From Hirudo medicinalis (Eukaryota > Annelida > Clitellata > Hirudinida > Hirudinidae): 64,000 nucleotides of DNA. The notes beneath the pieces are model-generated. The model saw nothing but the letters and a program-made list of their open reading frames with translations. It was not told the origin of the DNA and did not search any database. Position numbers and translations under genes: made by a program. Where the stretch lies: contig MPNW01000102.1 of the NCBI GenBank assembly GCA_011800805.1, positions 436,440 through 500,439 on the forward strand, given 5' to 3'. Positions 13,801-25,800 of this stretch are shown here, piece by piece (within the stretch, counting starts at the first letter, position 1; each line of letters begins with the position of its first letter).

Positions 13801-16800
13801 TGACATTCAGACTTGTTAAAACATTCAATCAAGTCATTGGCAAAGGATCGCCCCCGATTTTTTTCAATAAATCCATGAATGGAGTACACGACCTATAAGC
13901 AGAGGATATTATCATCATTATTGTTATATATTATTACTTCGTACATTCGTATGTCTTAAGAGTATTTCTTACTGGGCACAAGGTGTGGTTGATGACAAAT
14001 TGCAAGCTGTTGTTTTCTACTTTATTAAAACCCTTGTGATTGTCAAGGTTGTGGTTGATTTGTTGAATGAGGTCGAGGTTTGAATGCTTGTGTGAAGACG
14101 TTACTTCGTCGACGATATTCAAGAATGTTCCTGGCTAAAAACGTTCAATGAGAATAAATTATTAAGAAGTGATATTAAGAATAATTAAGAAATAATGTTA
14201 ATGCTTAAGAAATAACACTAGTAATAATTTAGTAATAAACAAAATAATTAATAACAACTCTATTCCACCTCAATCAGAAGATCAATCAAGAGGTCATTTG
14301 TGCTGAATTCAACTTCGTTTATTGAATCCTGACTTGCTGGGAGAACGTGGAGACTGTTGTTAAAATGTTTGAACAAAACATGGTTGGAATGCCAGACGAG
14401 TTTTTCATTGAACGAGTTGATGATCAGTTGCTCCAAGTGGTTGCTCTTCTTGTGTTCGAATCCGAACGCATCCAAGATGTTTATCTTTAACTTTTCGAAC
14501 CTTTTGGTGATTCGATGAGTGAGAGATGAACATTATTTTGAAACATCTTCAAATTACCCCGAATTTTTTGGAAAGAGGTTGTAGTTTATCCTAAAGATGA
14601 TGAATGTCACCATTTGTTCGTACAAAAACCTCACAGAGGAATCACAGTTCTGGGATACTTCCTCCAAATTTCTTAAATTTCTTACTTTTTCGCCTAAAAA
14701 AATGTCTAATTTACAATTGTCAGCCAAAATGCTGCTTTAAATTTAAAGTTGAACTACAGAAAATGTGACCTTTTTCGATAATTTCTTTTGTCAGCAGAAA
14801 CTTTTCAAGTTCATCCACATCGAGTTTCAACAATCTGCTAACTTTAGAAATTCAAGGTTTATGAAATTAAAACTTCAGCTATCATTTACGTATTTATATT
14901 TTTAAAACATTGTTGTGCCAAAATAACCTGTTTTAAGGGTTTTATCACTTTCAACAGAAACATTATAAAATGAGTTTTTACAGAATTTCATGTCTTTTAA
15001 AAGAATCACAGACGTCAGGATGTCTATAAGATCTTCTATTTCCTATTTCAAAATAATTCCCCTTTTGAATTGTTTGATTTTAACCGTAAACCGGCATCAC
15101 CAACTTTCGAAGTAAAGCCAAATGAAAGCAGGCATTGGACAACATCCTTCCACTGATAAGAAAATGATTCTTCTTTCGTTGACGCAGAGAAGTCTTGCAA
15201 AATATTCGCTCGTGAAAGTCTGGAAATGGTTCATGATTTTATGGAGTGATTGAATGTTGTGAGGTGTTGAAAAGAACCTGTGTGAATTTGGATCTTTTAT
15301 TGAATTCTTGGAGAGTTTCTGTTTATCGACTCCAAAGAAATAATAGTAAAATATGTGGAAACTCTTCTCGCCAGTTTCCAAATTTGTCAGTCTCAATGAT
15401 TCGAGGAGGTAATGCTTCACATTAACTACAGTAAAACATGTTTAGAATTTCCATATTCTCTCATGCACATGTTTATTACACACTGAGTATTGTATATTGA
15501 ATACTAGGTGAACACTGTATATAGTACTAAATGCACACTGTATATTATATAATGTACTAAATGCACACTATATATTGTATATTGTACTAAATGCACACTA
15601 TATATTGTATATTGTACTAAATGCACACTAAATATTGTATATTGTACTAAATGCACACTGTATATTATATAATGTACTAAATGCACACTATATATTGTAT
15701 ATTGTACTAAATGCACACTGTATATTGTGTAATGCATATTGTCCATAAAACACCATTTAACCTCCTATACAACTCCCATCTTCGTTGAAAAACAACTGAA
15801 ACAACTTGACGCATCTCGTGCTGTTCGGATGAAGGTCTGTTTCGGCATTTGTGAATGCTTCGAGGAGTTTGTTCAACTGAAATCGTGCGTAAAAGCTTGA
15901 ATGATAATTGGTGAAACACAATTAGGGGAAAATGATTGGTGGAAAGTGATTGGAGGATTACAAAAATCAACCATCATCATTTTTTTCATCAGCACTTTGT
16001 CTTTGACGCATTCCGTCTCCGCCATTACTTCCATGATATTTTCACAGCAATGAGATTTTCCTTTATAAGCAATAACAATAATATTAACATTCAACAAATG
16101 AGTGACTTTAACTTTCAAATGTGTGCAGATTAGCTGAGAGTTTTGAACATATGACTTATGTTGGCGGTAATGGCGGTATTGGCGGTAATGGCGGTATTGG
16201 CAACATTCGTAAGGTTCCGTGCTCGCAGCACAGCCCAGCTTGCACTGCCGTAAGTGCTCTGGGATGGAGCGCTATATAATTGGCCAACAAAAAGCGCCAC
16301 TGAAACTGCATATGGGGCTATATAAATGAACTACATACACACTAAGTTTTTGTAAAATCATATTTCATCATAAATCGATGAACTTTTTCCGAAAAGTAAT
16401 GAAAAAGGGTTTAATTCTGCTCAGTTAAATAAAGTCACTCCAACACCAAATTTCTAAAATCACATATAAATAGCACTATGTAGTCCAAATCATCTCAGTC
16501 ATGCAACGGCCTTTAACCAACTAAACTAGTAGCTCTATGACTTCCTGAAGCCTTCCTTTTTACTGAAGAACTTTTTGGACCTTCTGGAGCTTCATGAAAC
16601 TTTCTAGAACTTAGTACAAGTCTCGAACTTTCTGGAACAATCATTGTTTTAAAGCAAGTAAGCTTCCTGATTCAACAACATTAATTGCTCTTCTGAAAGA
16701 TCTCCAAGTATGATTTTTAGTTATAGTGTCTCATAAGAAAAGTGCTTGTAACACTGAAAGAAACAAAGATCTCAATTTCAAGAATCACATAGTAAAAGAA

Positions 16801-19800
16801 CTGTTCCATTGAAAGAACAATCATAGAAAAAGCAAGGCGTGCAGGTTGGCCGAATAGGTTGCGTTTCCCGCATGCGGTGTAATGGCAACAGTCGTAATGA
16901 GTCGTATTCGCAACCCAGCCTGCACCGCCAGGGAGCGCCCTCGAGTAGGAGCGATTGATGATTGATGGTAAAGCGATTGAAAATGCCTTCACATCCCATT
17001 CTGATTTATAAGGCGCTCAATAGGTCGGCTAAATGCAACAACAAAAATACAAAACAGCAGGATACCACTAGAAATCCGAATTGTTGGTCGCTATCCGAAT
17101 AAAATGCCTTGAGCATCATTCAAAGGAGGGAAAAAAGACAAAAAAGAAATTGCGAAAGCAACATGTTTAAAACATCGAATATCCTTATATCCTGGAACAA
17201 TGTTCATTTGTCTCGGGTTGCTTTTTTTTTTTTAAGAAACTGGAAGATTTCCTAAAGTCAAGTTTCAGAAAATACTTGAATGGAATTCAATACTTGAATA
17301 GAATGCCATTCCAAGAGCAATACTGTTCGAAATTTTTAAATTCATCTACAGATAGACGAACCATTAGTTTACTGACCAAATCTACAGTACTTATGTAGCA
17401 GCTTGCAGGTTCATGAAAAAGCATAATACTCTGTGAAGAAATTTTGGAATCAAAAACCATCAGTGACTGAAAATTTCCAAATCAAATCAACATGCAGAGC
17501 GGGCAATCAAGTGCCTTCGAGATCTTTATGATATGAAATCTATATAAAGAAGATTAAATTTGTTTTGTTTAACAAAACATAATAATTGCATATTATGCCA
17601 TAATTGTGTTAAATAATCCGCGATCTTTTTCATTATATAACTATTCGCACTTGTAGAATTGAAATGTAAGTTTGTAATTGTAGAGTGGTGGATTTAGAGG
17701 GAACGGGGAGGGCCCCCCCCCCCGTGATTTTTAAAATCTAAGGTAAAAAATCTGTTTTAATTTAATGAATTTATTTTATTTCAATAATTCACGACTTTGG
17801 ACGAAAGTATTAGTAGCTGTGGTAAAGCTACTAGAATTGTCGTTGTCGATCCATTGTTGTAACTTCTCAAAAACCGTTATTATTAAATAGGTAATGGTTG
17901 GTAAAATCAGATCACATAAAATTTCCGAATTTGATAAACTTTCTCTATCAAATAGCATATCGAAATTTGAGTTTTTAAAAATAATTCACTCAAAAGCTAT
18001 CGTAACAAATCATAGAGCTCCTAAAGATGTGCCGATCACTGTACCAGTAGAGGTAATAGTTGATAATTTTGGTAGATTAGGTCGTCTTGCATTTTTTAAA
18101 CTGTAACTTTGAATAAATTTGAATACAAAGTTCCTGAAACCATTTTATAATTAATAAGCAAAATGGCTATAAAATATCAGCCGGCTTAGCATTATTTGCA
18201 TCAACAAGGGGTTTAGAGATTGGCAGTAAGGGGTCCAGGTTCCAGAGTGCGGCCCCCTTGCCAAAGTATTTTAGATCCGCCCCAATAATTGTATATGCTA
18301 TGTTAGAGCAATGAACTGTTAAATGCTTCAAAATCTGCGTAAATACCATCCAATTACATCATTACAAATGCAAGATAACGCTTCTAAAATATTTGGAATT
18401 TTTTAGGCTTATTAGGTAAAATCGAATTAATTACCTCTGATTTTTTTTGGGGGTTACCTTTTTCAAAGACTAAATCAAATTAATGTCTTTTCCATTACTT
18501 TTAAAGAAAAGTTCATCGATTTATGAAACAGGAACATGGGTACCAAGAAAGTTATAACCATAACGCACACACTCCTCCAAAGCATGAAACAAACCCGATC
18601 CACATACTCCTGTTGGAATAACACAGCATTTATAGCCCTTCAGCATTTTTAAATGTGCTCGTGAAGCAATGTCAAGCATGGATGGAACCACTTTCTTCAC
18701 AAATTGATGATGTTCCTGTAAACGTAAACACCTTTAATACTTGTTTATTATTTACATCTCATTCACCTTCTTCGAGTCTTTAATTGCTCCTCCTGGATTG
18801 ACTGATATCAGAACATTTCTAAGGTACGTCTGTGGAGTAGCAACTCATTTGTGGATGCTCTATCACATTTCATTTCTTCAATTATGACAACACATTAATT
18901 GTGTTGTTAAAACAATACTCGAATTGCACATCAATATGATGATATTATTACGTATGACACGCCTAACTGATCTGATTATCCTAGGAAAATATTCTAGCAG
19001 GTTCATGATTTTCGAAATGGCACTAAACGCAAAAGGTTTTCTCTTTAAATAAATGTTTACATTATGTCGCCATTCTTGAAATATTTTGCGACCTTGAAAC
19101 GGGCATTCCATCTTCTGATATAGCCACGGGAGGGCAAAGAAAGGAAACTGCCCTCTACCCCTGTCATTATGCCCCATTATATTTGTCCAAACCATTATAC
19201 TTTTTCTTAATGTGGGGGTATGAATAGCTAATCTCAATAAAATAAAAACAATGGAACTATTACATATTATATGTTAGTAATTTAGTAATTTAAATTAGTA
19301 ATTTATTACACATTGAAAATTTCGATAACTAAATTACTAATGCTTTTGTATTTTTTGCCGATCATTCGAGTGCCTTATGTATCCGAATAGAATGCGAAGA
19401 CACTTTTTAATCGCTCTACCATTTACATAGCGCTCCTAATCGAAGGATTAGCAGGTTGGGCTCCGAACACGACACATTGCGACTGTTGTCATTACGACCG
19501 CATGTAGGAACGTAACCCATTCGGCCAACCCGCACTGCTTTCCTTATATGTCGTTAGTGTGAAATTATTTGTTTGTCGTTATTCCAGCATCAAACAAGAA
19601 TTGAATAAAATATTAAAATTCATGTATGCAATGACGATCATATACCGTTCGTCTTGTTATGCTAGAGAACTTTAATTTAATAAACAAGAAAGCAATCAAC
19701 TACAAGTTAAATTTATGTTCCTGTTCAAGATTTAATGAGATTGATTTTTTTTTGCTTTGATCATCCATTATAATATCATTCAATATAATATCATTCAATG

Positions 19801-20779
19801 TAATATCATTCAATGTAACATCATTCAATATAACATCATTCAATGTAATATCATCTAATATAATGTCATTCAGTAGGCAGCTTTTTTCAGCACACTTTTT
19901 CGTAGCAAAAAGAGCTGGCGCAGCTGGAGGACAGGTTTCCAAAGTTTTAGAAGGTTTTAACAACTGGGAAAAGGCTTTGGGTAAAAAGGCAGGTTTTGAA
20001 CAGAGTAATGAATCAAAGGTCATTTAAAGGCAGAGCAGGCACATCTAAATTTTTTAAATAAAAAAAAACATGTTGATGTAATATCAATAGAAAAAAGAAA
20101 GATAGGTTTATGTACAAAAGACGTACTTTGCGCTCCTGCATGCTGCTAATATGGCAGTCGTAATGTGTCGTGTTAGCAACCTAGATTGTTAAGGGTTAAC
20201 GAAAATCGACTCCGCTCTATGCATTGGCACTTTATAATAAATGAACTACATGTACGACTGCAGTCTGATGGAAACTGGTGTAAGATAGGAGTATAATAAA
20301 TATTTATTAAAAGCAAATAAAATCGTGCCACCCACTTGCGACTGACCACGTTTAAAGCGATCATGAAGTTCTCTGCAGATGTCTGCAATATCAGTCCCAT
20401 CAACATCCAACAAATTGAACTTGTCCTTGGTCATATCCATTGAAACTGTGAATAAAGTCACAATTTTACATCTAATAATATCTGTTGACCAGTGAAGCTT
20501 AACGAAACTTAATCATCGAATATCGAAATGTAACTTTAATTAGCTCCACCAACAATAAAACATATTATTGATGACAACGACATTAATAAACGTCATAATA
20601 AGAATAACGATATTGATAAACTCGATATTACTTCGGGCTAAGTTCACATAATTAAAAGTCTTAGAGTTGAAACGAACCAACGATCAGCTCGTCTTCATTG
20701 AACTTATTTTCGGAAGCATTCAGTAGCCATTTCACTTCTTTAAAATTCAGCACGGCATTGTTCGGTCGCTTAACCAGAG
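10840..20779 (-). CDS. Divergent myosin-like protein: degraded motor head, IQ-like motif, MH2-like tail
   Basis: Multi-exon gene read right to left. Head landmarks in order: LHDRFKRGQSQ (exon 20336-20445) spliced in phase to TYLRNVLISVNPGG (18767-18829); P-loop region IPTGVCGSGLFHALEE (about 18544-18715); switch I region HPNSTRCVK (15762-15876); YLLESLRLTN and GEKSFHIFYYYFFG (up to 15425); DELEKFLLTKEIIEKG (14770-14834); 14558-14693; switch II DAFGFE plus NHLEQLIINSFNEKL (14269-14490); relay region (13973-14130); 13762-13892; 12873-12925; converter region (about 12571-12710); YFIGKTK (about 12335-12455); IQ-like RKCQAHIRRFIAEKYY (about 11950-12100). The tail (11808-11061) matches an MH2 pattern: WMKIIIVEMENV, RLGLKSPDFNW, GLLLRRDKHGNIFA, FDMDACKAKIL, CVLLINLSALDLI. 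It ends via exons 10941-11038 and 10840-10869. P-loop Lys and Thr are replaced. The first exon and one head exon are not resolved, and the frame breaks near 11640. Motor assignment is firm; the MH2 call is inference. Confidence 0.8.
13258..13312. repeat. Microsatellite, 5-bp TATGC units grading into TTATA
   Basis: Several tandem ATGCT units followed by TATAT/TTATA. It lies in an intron of the myosin-like gene. Confidence 0.8.
15490..15737. repeat. Minisatellite of about 30-bp units
   Basis: About eight tandem units of the form GTACTAAATGCACACT plus a TATATTGTATATT-type remainder, with small differences between units. The unit length is a multiple of three, so the minus strand reads as a decapeptide repeat. 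That is a by-product: it lies in an intron between the switch I exon and the next head exon of the myosin-like gene. Confidence 0.9.
16210..16340 (+). repeat. tRNA-derived SINE, copy 3 (partial head)
   Basis: Contains CAGCTTGCACTGCC, GGAGCGCTATATAATTGG, AAAAAGCGCC and GCTATATAAATGAACTAC, matching the family tail. The 5' head is largely replaced by GGCGGTAATGGCGG-type repeats (about 16160-16200). Confidence 0.7.
16841..17016 (+). repeat. tRNA-derived SINE, copy 4 (long-tail variant)
   Basis: The head GCAGGTTGGCCGAATAGG and the matching CCAGCCTGC form the tRNA-like acceptor stem. The tail includes AAAATGCCTTCACATCCCAT, shared in reverse orientation with the copies at 19370 and 60091. It lies in an intron of the myosin-like gene. 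Confidence 0.78.
17683..18285. mobile_element. Non-autonomous hAT-type DNA transposon (MITE) with 8-bp target duplication
   Basis: About 603 bp flanked on both sides by the 8-bp duplication TAATTGTA (17675-17682 and 18286-18293). The ends are imperfect inverted repeats: left GAGTGGTGGATTTAGAGG, right (reverse complement) TTGGGGCGGATCTAAA. An 8-bp duplication and GGCGGATCTA-like ends are typical of hAT elements. No transposase is recognisable inside. It lies in an intron of the myosin-like gene. Confidence 0.8.
19370..19538 (-). repeat. tRNA-derived SINE, copy 5
   Basis: Reverse-oriented long-tail copy with TATCCGAATAGAATGCGAAG at its tail end and CATTCGGCCAACCCGCACTG at the tRNA-like head end. 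It lies in an intron of the myosin-like gene. Confidence 0.8.
19700..20023 (-). other. 107-codon open frame with pentapeptide LND[IV][IT] repeats, in a myosin-gene intron
   Basis: An open frame on the same strand as the host gene, with an unremarkable N-terminal half (for example KAFSQLLKPSKTLE) followed by about eight pentapeptides of the form LNDIT, LNDVI, LNDII. The repeat is coded by 15-bp tandem DNA units (about 19765-19875; ATATCATTCAATATA-like). A 15-bp satellite stays open by chance in one frame, so coding is uncertain. It could also be a skipped exon or an element-derived frame. Confidence 0.3.
20127..20252 (+). repeat. tRNA-derived SINE, copy 6 (degenerate)
   Basis: Shares GGCAGTCGTAATGTGTCGTG with the other copies and the tail AATGAACTACATGTAC. 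Internal parts are diverged. Confidence 0.65.
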
Positions 20780-20860
20780 CTATAAGTAAAGACGCCTGTT
20801 GAAGCTTGTGTAGTTCACCATAATTTGTAACACAGAAATAGGAAGCTCAACGTAATTTCA

Positions 20861-22251
20861 ATGGAAGAGGAACTGGACGGAAGAGAAAAATTTGAAAGTT
20901 TTTTAGAAAGCATTAAATCATCCGATGTGCAGAAAAGTTTGATTTCCTTATTTTGCAGATTCGTTGACGTGTCCTTCACAGCAGGGTCAGTGTTTTGCCC
21001 TGCACTGGGGTCTGTCCACAGCATTGTCAAAATGTTCTACCCGAATTACAGTCAGGAGGAAATCATGAAGAACTTTGTTGACCTCAAGCGAATGATCAAC
21101 AAGATGAACAACAAAATGATGGAACTTCTGTTGAGGAAAGATGGAATCACATCAAAACAAGATTCCTCGATGACATCGAAAGTCTCGAATCAGCAATTCA
21201 AATAACCTCACTTGCCCTGAAAGCAGAAAAGGAAGAATTTGCAAAGAATTGGATGGAAGAATTGATGGATCGAGGCAGAGGACTCATGCGACCACTGAAC
21301 CACTTGCTGGACGGAGTTGCAGGTGAGGAAAGCCAATGTGAATTTGACGATCAAATTTTAATCTCTTTTTCCAATTACACTGGCGGTGACAAAAGAAAGA
21401 TCGAAAGATTTTGCTTGTACTTAGATCAACTCCTTTTAAATGGGCTGGCTTCTTTATGCGTCTACCTTACTTTTAGGAAAGGAATTGAATGGTGCCATGA
21501 AGTCGTTGACAGCTTAAATTTCGAACAGAGACTTACGAGGTCAGTTGGAAACATGATGGTAGTTCTAGAGAGATGCGAAAAAGAATGCACAATAAACATG
21601 CGCAAGGACGCAAAGGAGATTTTAATGAAAGAAACAGGTGATGTTCAAAGCAGTCTCTTAAAAATCTCAGAAATCTATTTCAAGAAATATTATTGGATGG
21701 AGACCTTTTTCATATTTTACAAATTAATTGGAAGAAATTCTCAAGTGAACCCGAAAGATGTTTTAAGCGATAAAACAGCGGTTGCTTCTGTGCACAGCAC
21801 GGATGAATGTGATGGGCAAGACTGTGATTATGCGATTAGCGAGGGCGGGATAATAGAACATTTTGATTCTGGTAGCGACAAAGAAAAGGTTGACGAAGTC
21901 GACTTCTCCAATCAAGATGACAACAAGCGTTTTGTTCTCTTAATTTTCGCGCGAAGAAAACCTGTCGAAGAGACGTGTCTATCAAAGTTGGAAGCCACCA
22001 GAGTAGCAGAAGATTCTATTAGCCTGAACAGAAATTCAAGAACAGCTTTTAGAAAAATAAAAAACGAACTCGATTCCAAAGGAATAGCCTACTGGGGCTT
22101 GGCCGTCATGAAACATGCCGGTCATCTTTGGACATCTCGTGCAAGCATTTTCAAATCTGGGAGCAATGAAACCTGCGACGTCGTTTGGGTGGTGAAAAAG
22201 AGTTGCACTGTTTGTATTTTGTTGGGAGACGGAGACAGTCAACTTCAGTGA
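20861..22251 (+). CDS. Unrecognised intronless gene, interrupted by one frameshift
   Basis: Frame one runs from ATG 20861 to a stop at 21205. From about 21121 another frame carries equally protein-like sequence (SVEERWNHIKTRFLDDIESL) on to the stop at 22249-22251. The two halves overlap at about 21080-21205, so one gene of roughly 450 codons with a single -1 shift near 21130 is the simplest reading. The N-terminal part has a short hydrophobic stretch (SVFCPALGSVHSIVKMFY) followed by helical, Lys/Glu-rich segments; cysteines are scattered. Overall it faintly recalls animal rapunzel-like or other helical membrane-active proteins, but that is a guess. It starts about 80 bp from the last resolved exon of the opposite-strand myosin-like gene, so a shared promoter is possible. 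The shift may be a sequencing indel, a decayed gene or recoding; no classical slippery heptamer was seen. Confidence 0.65.
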
Positions 22252-22805
22252 CGACCCCAACCTCAAATTCTTGAGCAGTCCAATCAACTAATTTTATAAT
22301 TCATTGTAAAACTTCAATTACTTTGTTTGCACTATCTGCATGATTTGAAAATAAACAAGTTATATTATGCCATCTGCCTAAAGGCTACAACAAGAACAAA
22401 GAAATAAACTTTCACTGAAGCTTCAAACGAAAGCAAACCTTATTCCCCCATTTATTCATAAAATGCCAAACATTTCAAAGTAACTAAATGGTGAAGGTTT
22501 CATATTCAGACACCTCCAGTCAAATGTTGATTCAGCGACAATGGTAACTGCTAACTTAAACAATCTCTAGTTTGCTAACAAACCATATTTGCTAACAAAA
22601 ATTGCTCATTTGTATCTATTTCAATTCACTTCTAATGTCTCATAATCAAACAAAAGTTCACTTTTCCATTCAAAAAGTGTGAAAACATGTAACAAAGTCA
22701 TCTGAAAGAGTTAACATATAAATGACATGAAACCAATCTTTATTTAAAATAAATTGTGCCAGTACTTGCATAACCAGCAAATCCTACACATATATGAGTT
22801 CATCT
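22252..22805. other. Convergent intergenic region / 3' UTRs
   Basis: AT-rich sequence between the frameshifted gene (+) and the end of the first ARS2 gene (-). It contains AATAAAC-type sequences near 22350 and 22404. No gene is seen. Confidence 0.5.
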
Positions 22806-25800
22806 TCAATCAGCTTCAGGTGGTGCATCAAGGTCTGTATAACTCACGACAGCTCTCGGGTCTGCTCTCATTCTGAAAGGAATGGCAACAGGTGATCAAG
22901 ATTCAAAACATCCCCACTAAAATCCACTCACCTGTCTCTTCTTGGAAGCGCATGCATGTTTTCCCTCTCCCTCCTGAAATCTGCTCTGTATGAATCATGT
23001 CCCCTCACGGCAAATGGAGTTGGATAAACACCTGAGAAATGTTATCGACATTTAATTTCTCTACTAAACTCATTCAATTATTTGACAGATCTTTTTATTA
23101 AGCAATTAATTAATTAAATGAATCTGACATCCAGGTGAACAGTTTTAGAATAAGCTAACTTTATCTAATTCTAACACGATGAATATCAAATATCCTGCTT
23201 ATCATGAGATTTCGAGGTTTTCAAAGTTCAATTACTTACCAGGATAGAGCGGTGGCCGATAGAACGGGTGGTGAACAAATCCATGGGGAATGGGAGGAGG
23301 CAGTGGATTGGACACCTGTCGTGTCGATGGATGTTCAGGCAGCTGCAATCTTCTTGGATCGTTGAGATAATTGTTAAAATAGGCAACCTGTTATGACCAA
23401 AGTGATAAGTGTCAACATTTTCAGACCAATTAGTCATCATAAAAAAAAAAAAATATAAGAAATTTAAAAACCTAATAGGGAAATTTCAAACACAAAAGTA
23501 CAACAAAAAACAAAACAAATCCTAACTTCTTTCTTGACATCATCGATCTTGTCTTCGTGCTTGCTCAAAATGTGCTTCTTGACAAACTCAGGTCCTTTGA
23601 ATTTCTTTCCACTGAGAGGACACAACCATTTGTCCTTTCCAAGCTCCTGCATGTTGGAAGCAATGAACTTCTCCACTTCTTCCTCCTGGTTCTTCCTGCC
23701 CAACTTGATGGCGTCGGCATCATCGAGTTCAAACTTCGGATTCAAGAAAGGTCCTATCTTGTTTTCAAATGAGCTCATCCACTCAGTCACTAGAAAGTGT
23801 AAGTGCATTCACTGATCTTTCATCAAATGACAAAGCTGATTTAACTACAACTCACCATCCCCAATAGTAATTTTTGCAACAGTGTTGAGACCCCTGGCAT
23901 GTATTATGCCACACCTGTGAGGCATTTCATCTTCATTGGGGTACTCATATGCTCCGTAGTAGTCGATCGAATAAACAATCCTCAGATACAACAGCATGCG
24001 GTCCAGCACCTGAACAAATGGAATATATTTTAATGATCGTCCTGGCCATAATTTTGGACTAAAAAGGCATCACCATCAAGAGTTCATCATCTCTTTCAAT
24101 AACCACTTCAGAGCTCGAATCTTTCTCCTTTCCTGATCCTTCTCCTGCAATAAAATATTGAGTATCTTCAATCAATTTTATTGATAATAAAAAAAAATTA
24201 AATCTTCTGTAATTGAAAGAATAAAAGATACAAATATTTAAAGATGTAGAGGGACAAATTGCTCACCTAGGGCTGTATCTTCATAGTCAATCTCATCGAC
24301 CAAGAATTCTGTGATGTTCTTAAGAACTGGATTGTTGGTGACAAATCCCTGAAATACATAAAATTAATATGTAACCACAATAAGCATACATACATTATGG
24401 TTGGCCGTTCTACTGCATATCCACTGACAACTGCACTCATGAAGACATGTTGATAAAATAATCTTTTGTGACAATTCTGCACTATTCACACATGGCATAA
24501 AACTCACAATTTTCTGCTCCTCTTTTTCTCCTGTAGACTTCTCATCCCACATTTTCCACCTTTTGTCGAGGCTTTGAATGATTTTAGCTGCATGTTTGAT
24601 GTCTTGTTTAGCCACTGATTTGTGTACAGATAGTCCGTTGACAGCCCTCACTCTCTGCCTCAATTCTCTGTTGACTATGGCACCCATGTCACAATCTCTC
24701 ACCTATGTTCATCAAACAATCAATATTAACCCATTTAGCAATGATTTAATCCAACACTTACTCTCAAATTGTTCAAATTCCAGCAGATGTCCTTTACATT
24801 GACATTCCTATCAAATGTTATCCACCCGCGTCTAGCAAATCTCCTCTCAGGCTGAGGGTCTTGTATGCTCACCCTAAGATATCCAGGGTATCTCTTGCAA
24901 ATCTGCATTAGTCCATCATGGGTTTTGATCATCATGACATCCAAACTACTTGTAAAAACATAACTCCCACCGATTCCACTTCCTGCTTCGTGATGGAAGG
25001 GATAAGATTCCTCAAAAATATGGACTGTGTTTTGTGAAGAGCTCTTGGTTTTGGCTCAACAGAAGTTTCCCCTGATGCATTAGTTAATCAACTTTCAGAT
25101 CAACAAAATTTTGTGGCATATATATATATATATAATCATTAATTACCTTTGACTTCATCAGTTATCTGATTCTCCTCTGGATCTTTATTTGATTCTCTTT
25201 TAGTCTCGGTTTCCTCACTGATTTCAGGCTGTAACAACATCTATGGATACAAACTCAGAACTCACCACAAACAAAGGAACATAAAACATACCTGCTCCTT
25301 GTTCTCAGCCAAGCTGTCATCCTCTGTTTTGGATGGACAAGTCTATTTTAGAAAAAAAATCAATAAGATGCAATCTTGAAATACAATACTATAATCATCT
25401 TTATTTTACCTCCATTGCAACAGATTCTGACTTCGTTGCTGGTGAGTCCTTTTGGTCTTGATCACTGGTGAAGCAAATAGAAAGATAAAGCAGCAGATGA
25501 AGATACTCCTCGATAACATCTAATTCTCACTTCTTTTCAGGGTTTTCTTGAGCATTCTCATTAGCTGTCATGTCTTCAAGGATGTCAAGAGCTTTCAGAT
25601 CAAATTCTATGCCTCCCTCCATTAAAATAACGGCTGCAATAACGAGCGGATTAACATTTGGTTGCAGAGTATGCAACAATCATGTAAACGAAAGCAAGCC
25701 ATCATATGATCTAAAGATAAAATTAGCTCCAGAAAGCATGATAATATTTGACGAGGAAATATTCTCGACAAATCCCCCAAACCTGAATCGAGGAGACGAA

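Noticed and set aside
15490..15737. CRISPR-like array
   Set aside because: Units are contiguous with no unique spacers, and the genome is eukaryotic.
15504..15746. Minus-strand repeat protein of decapeptides
   Set aside because: Entirely explained by the 30-bp minisatellite in an intron; no splice or homology support.
16160..16200. GGCGGTAATGGCGG repeats as a regulatory site
   Set aside because: A short tandem repeat at the edge of a SINE; no known motif.
18167..18349. Minus-strand frame across the MITE right end
   Set aside because: It crosses the element boundary and target duplication, so it cannot be an old coding unit.
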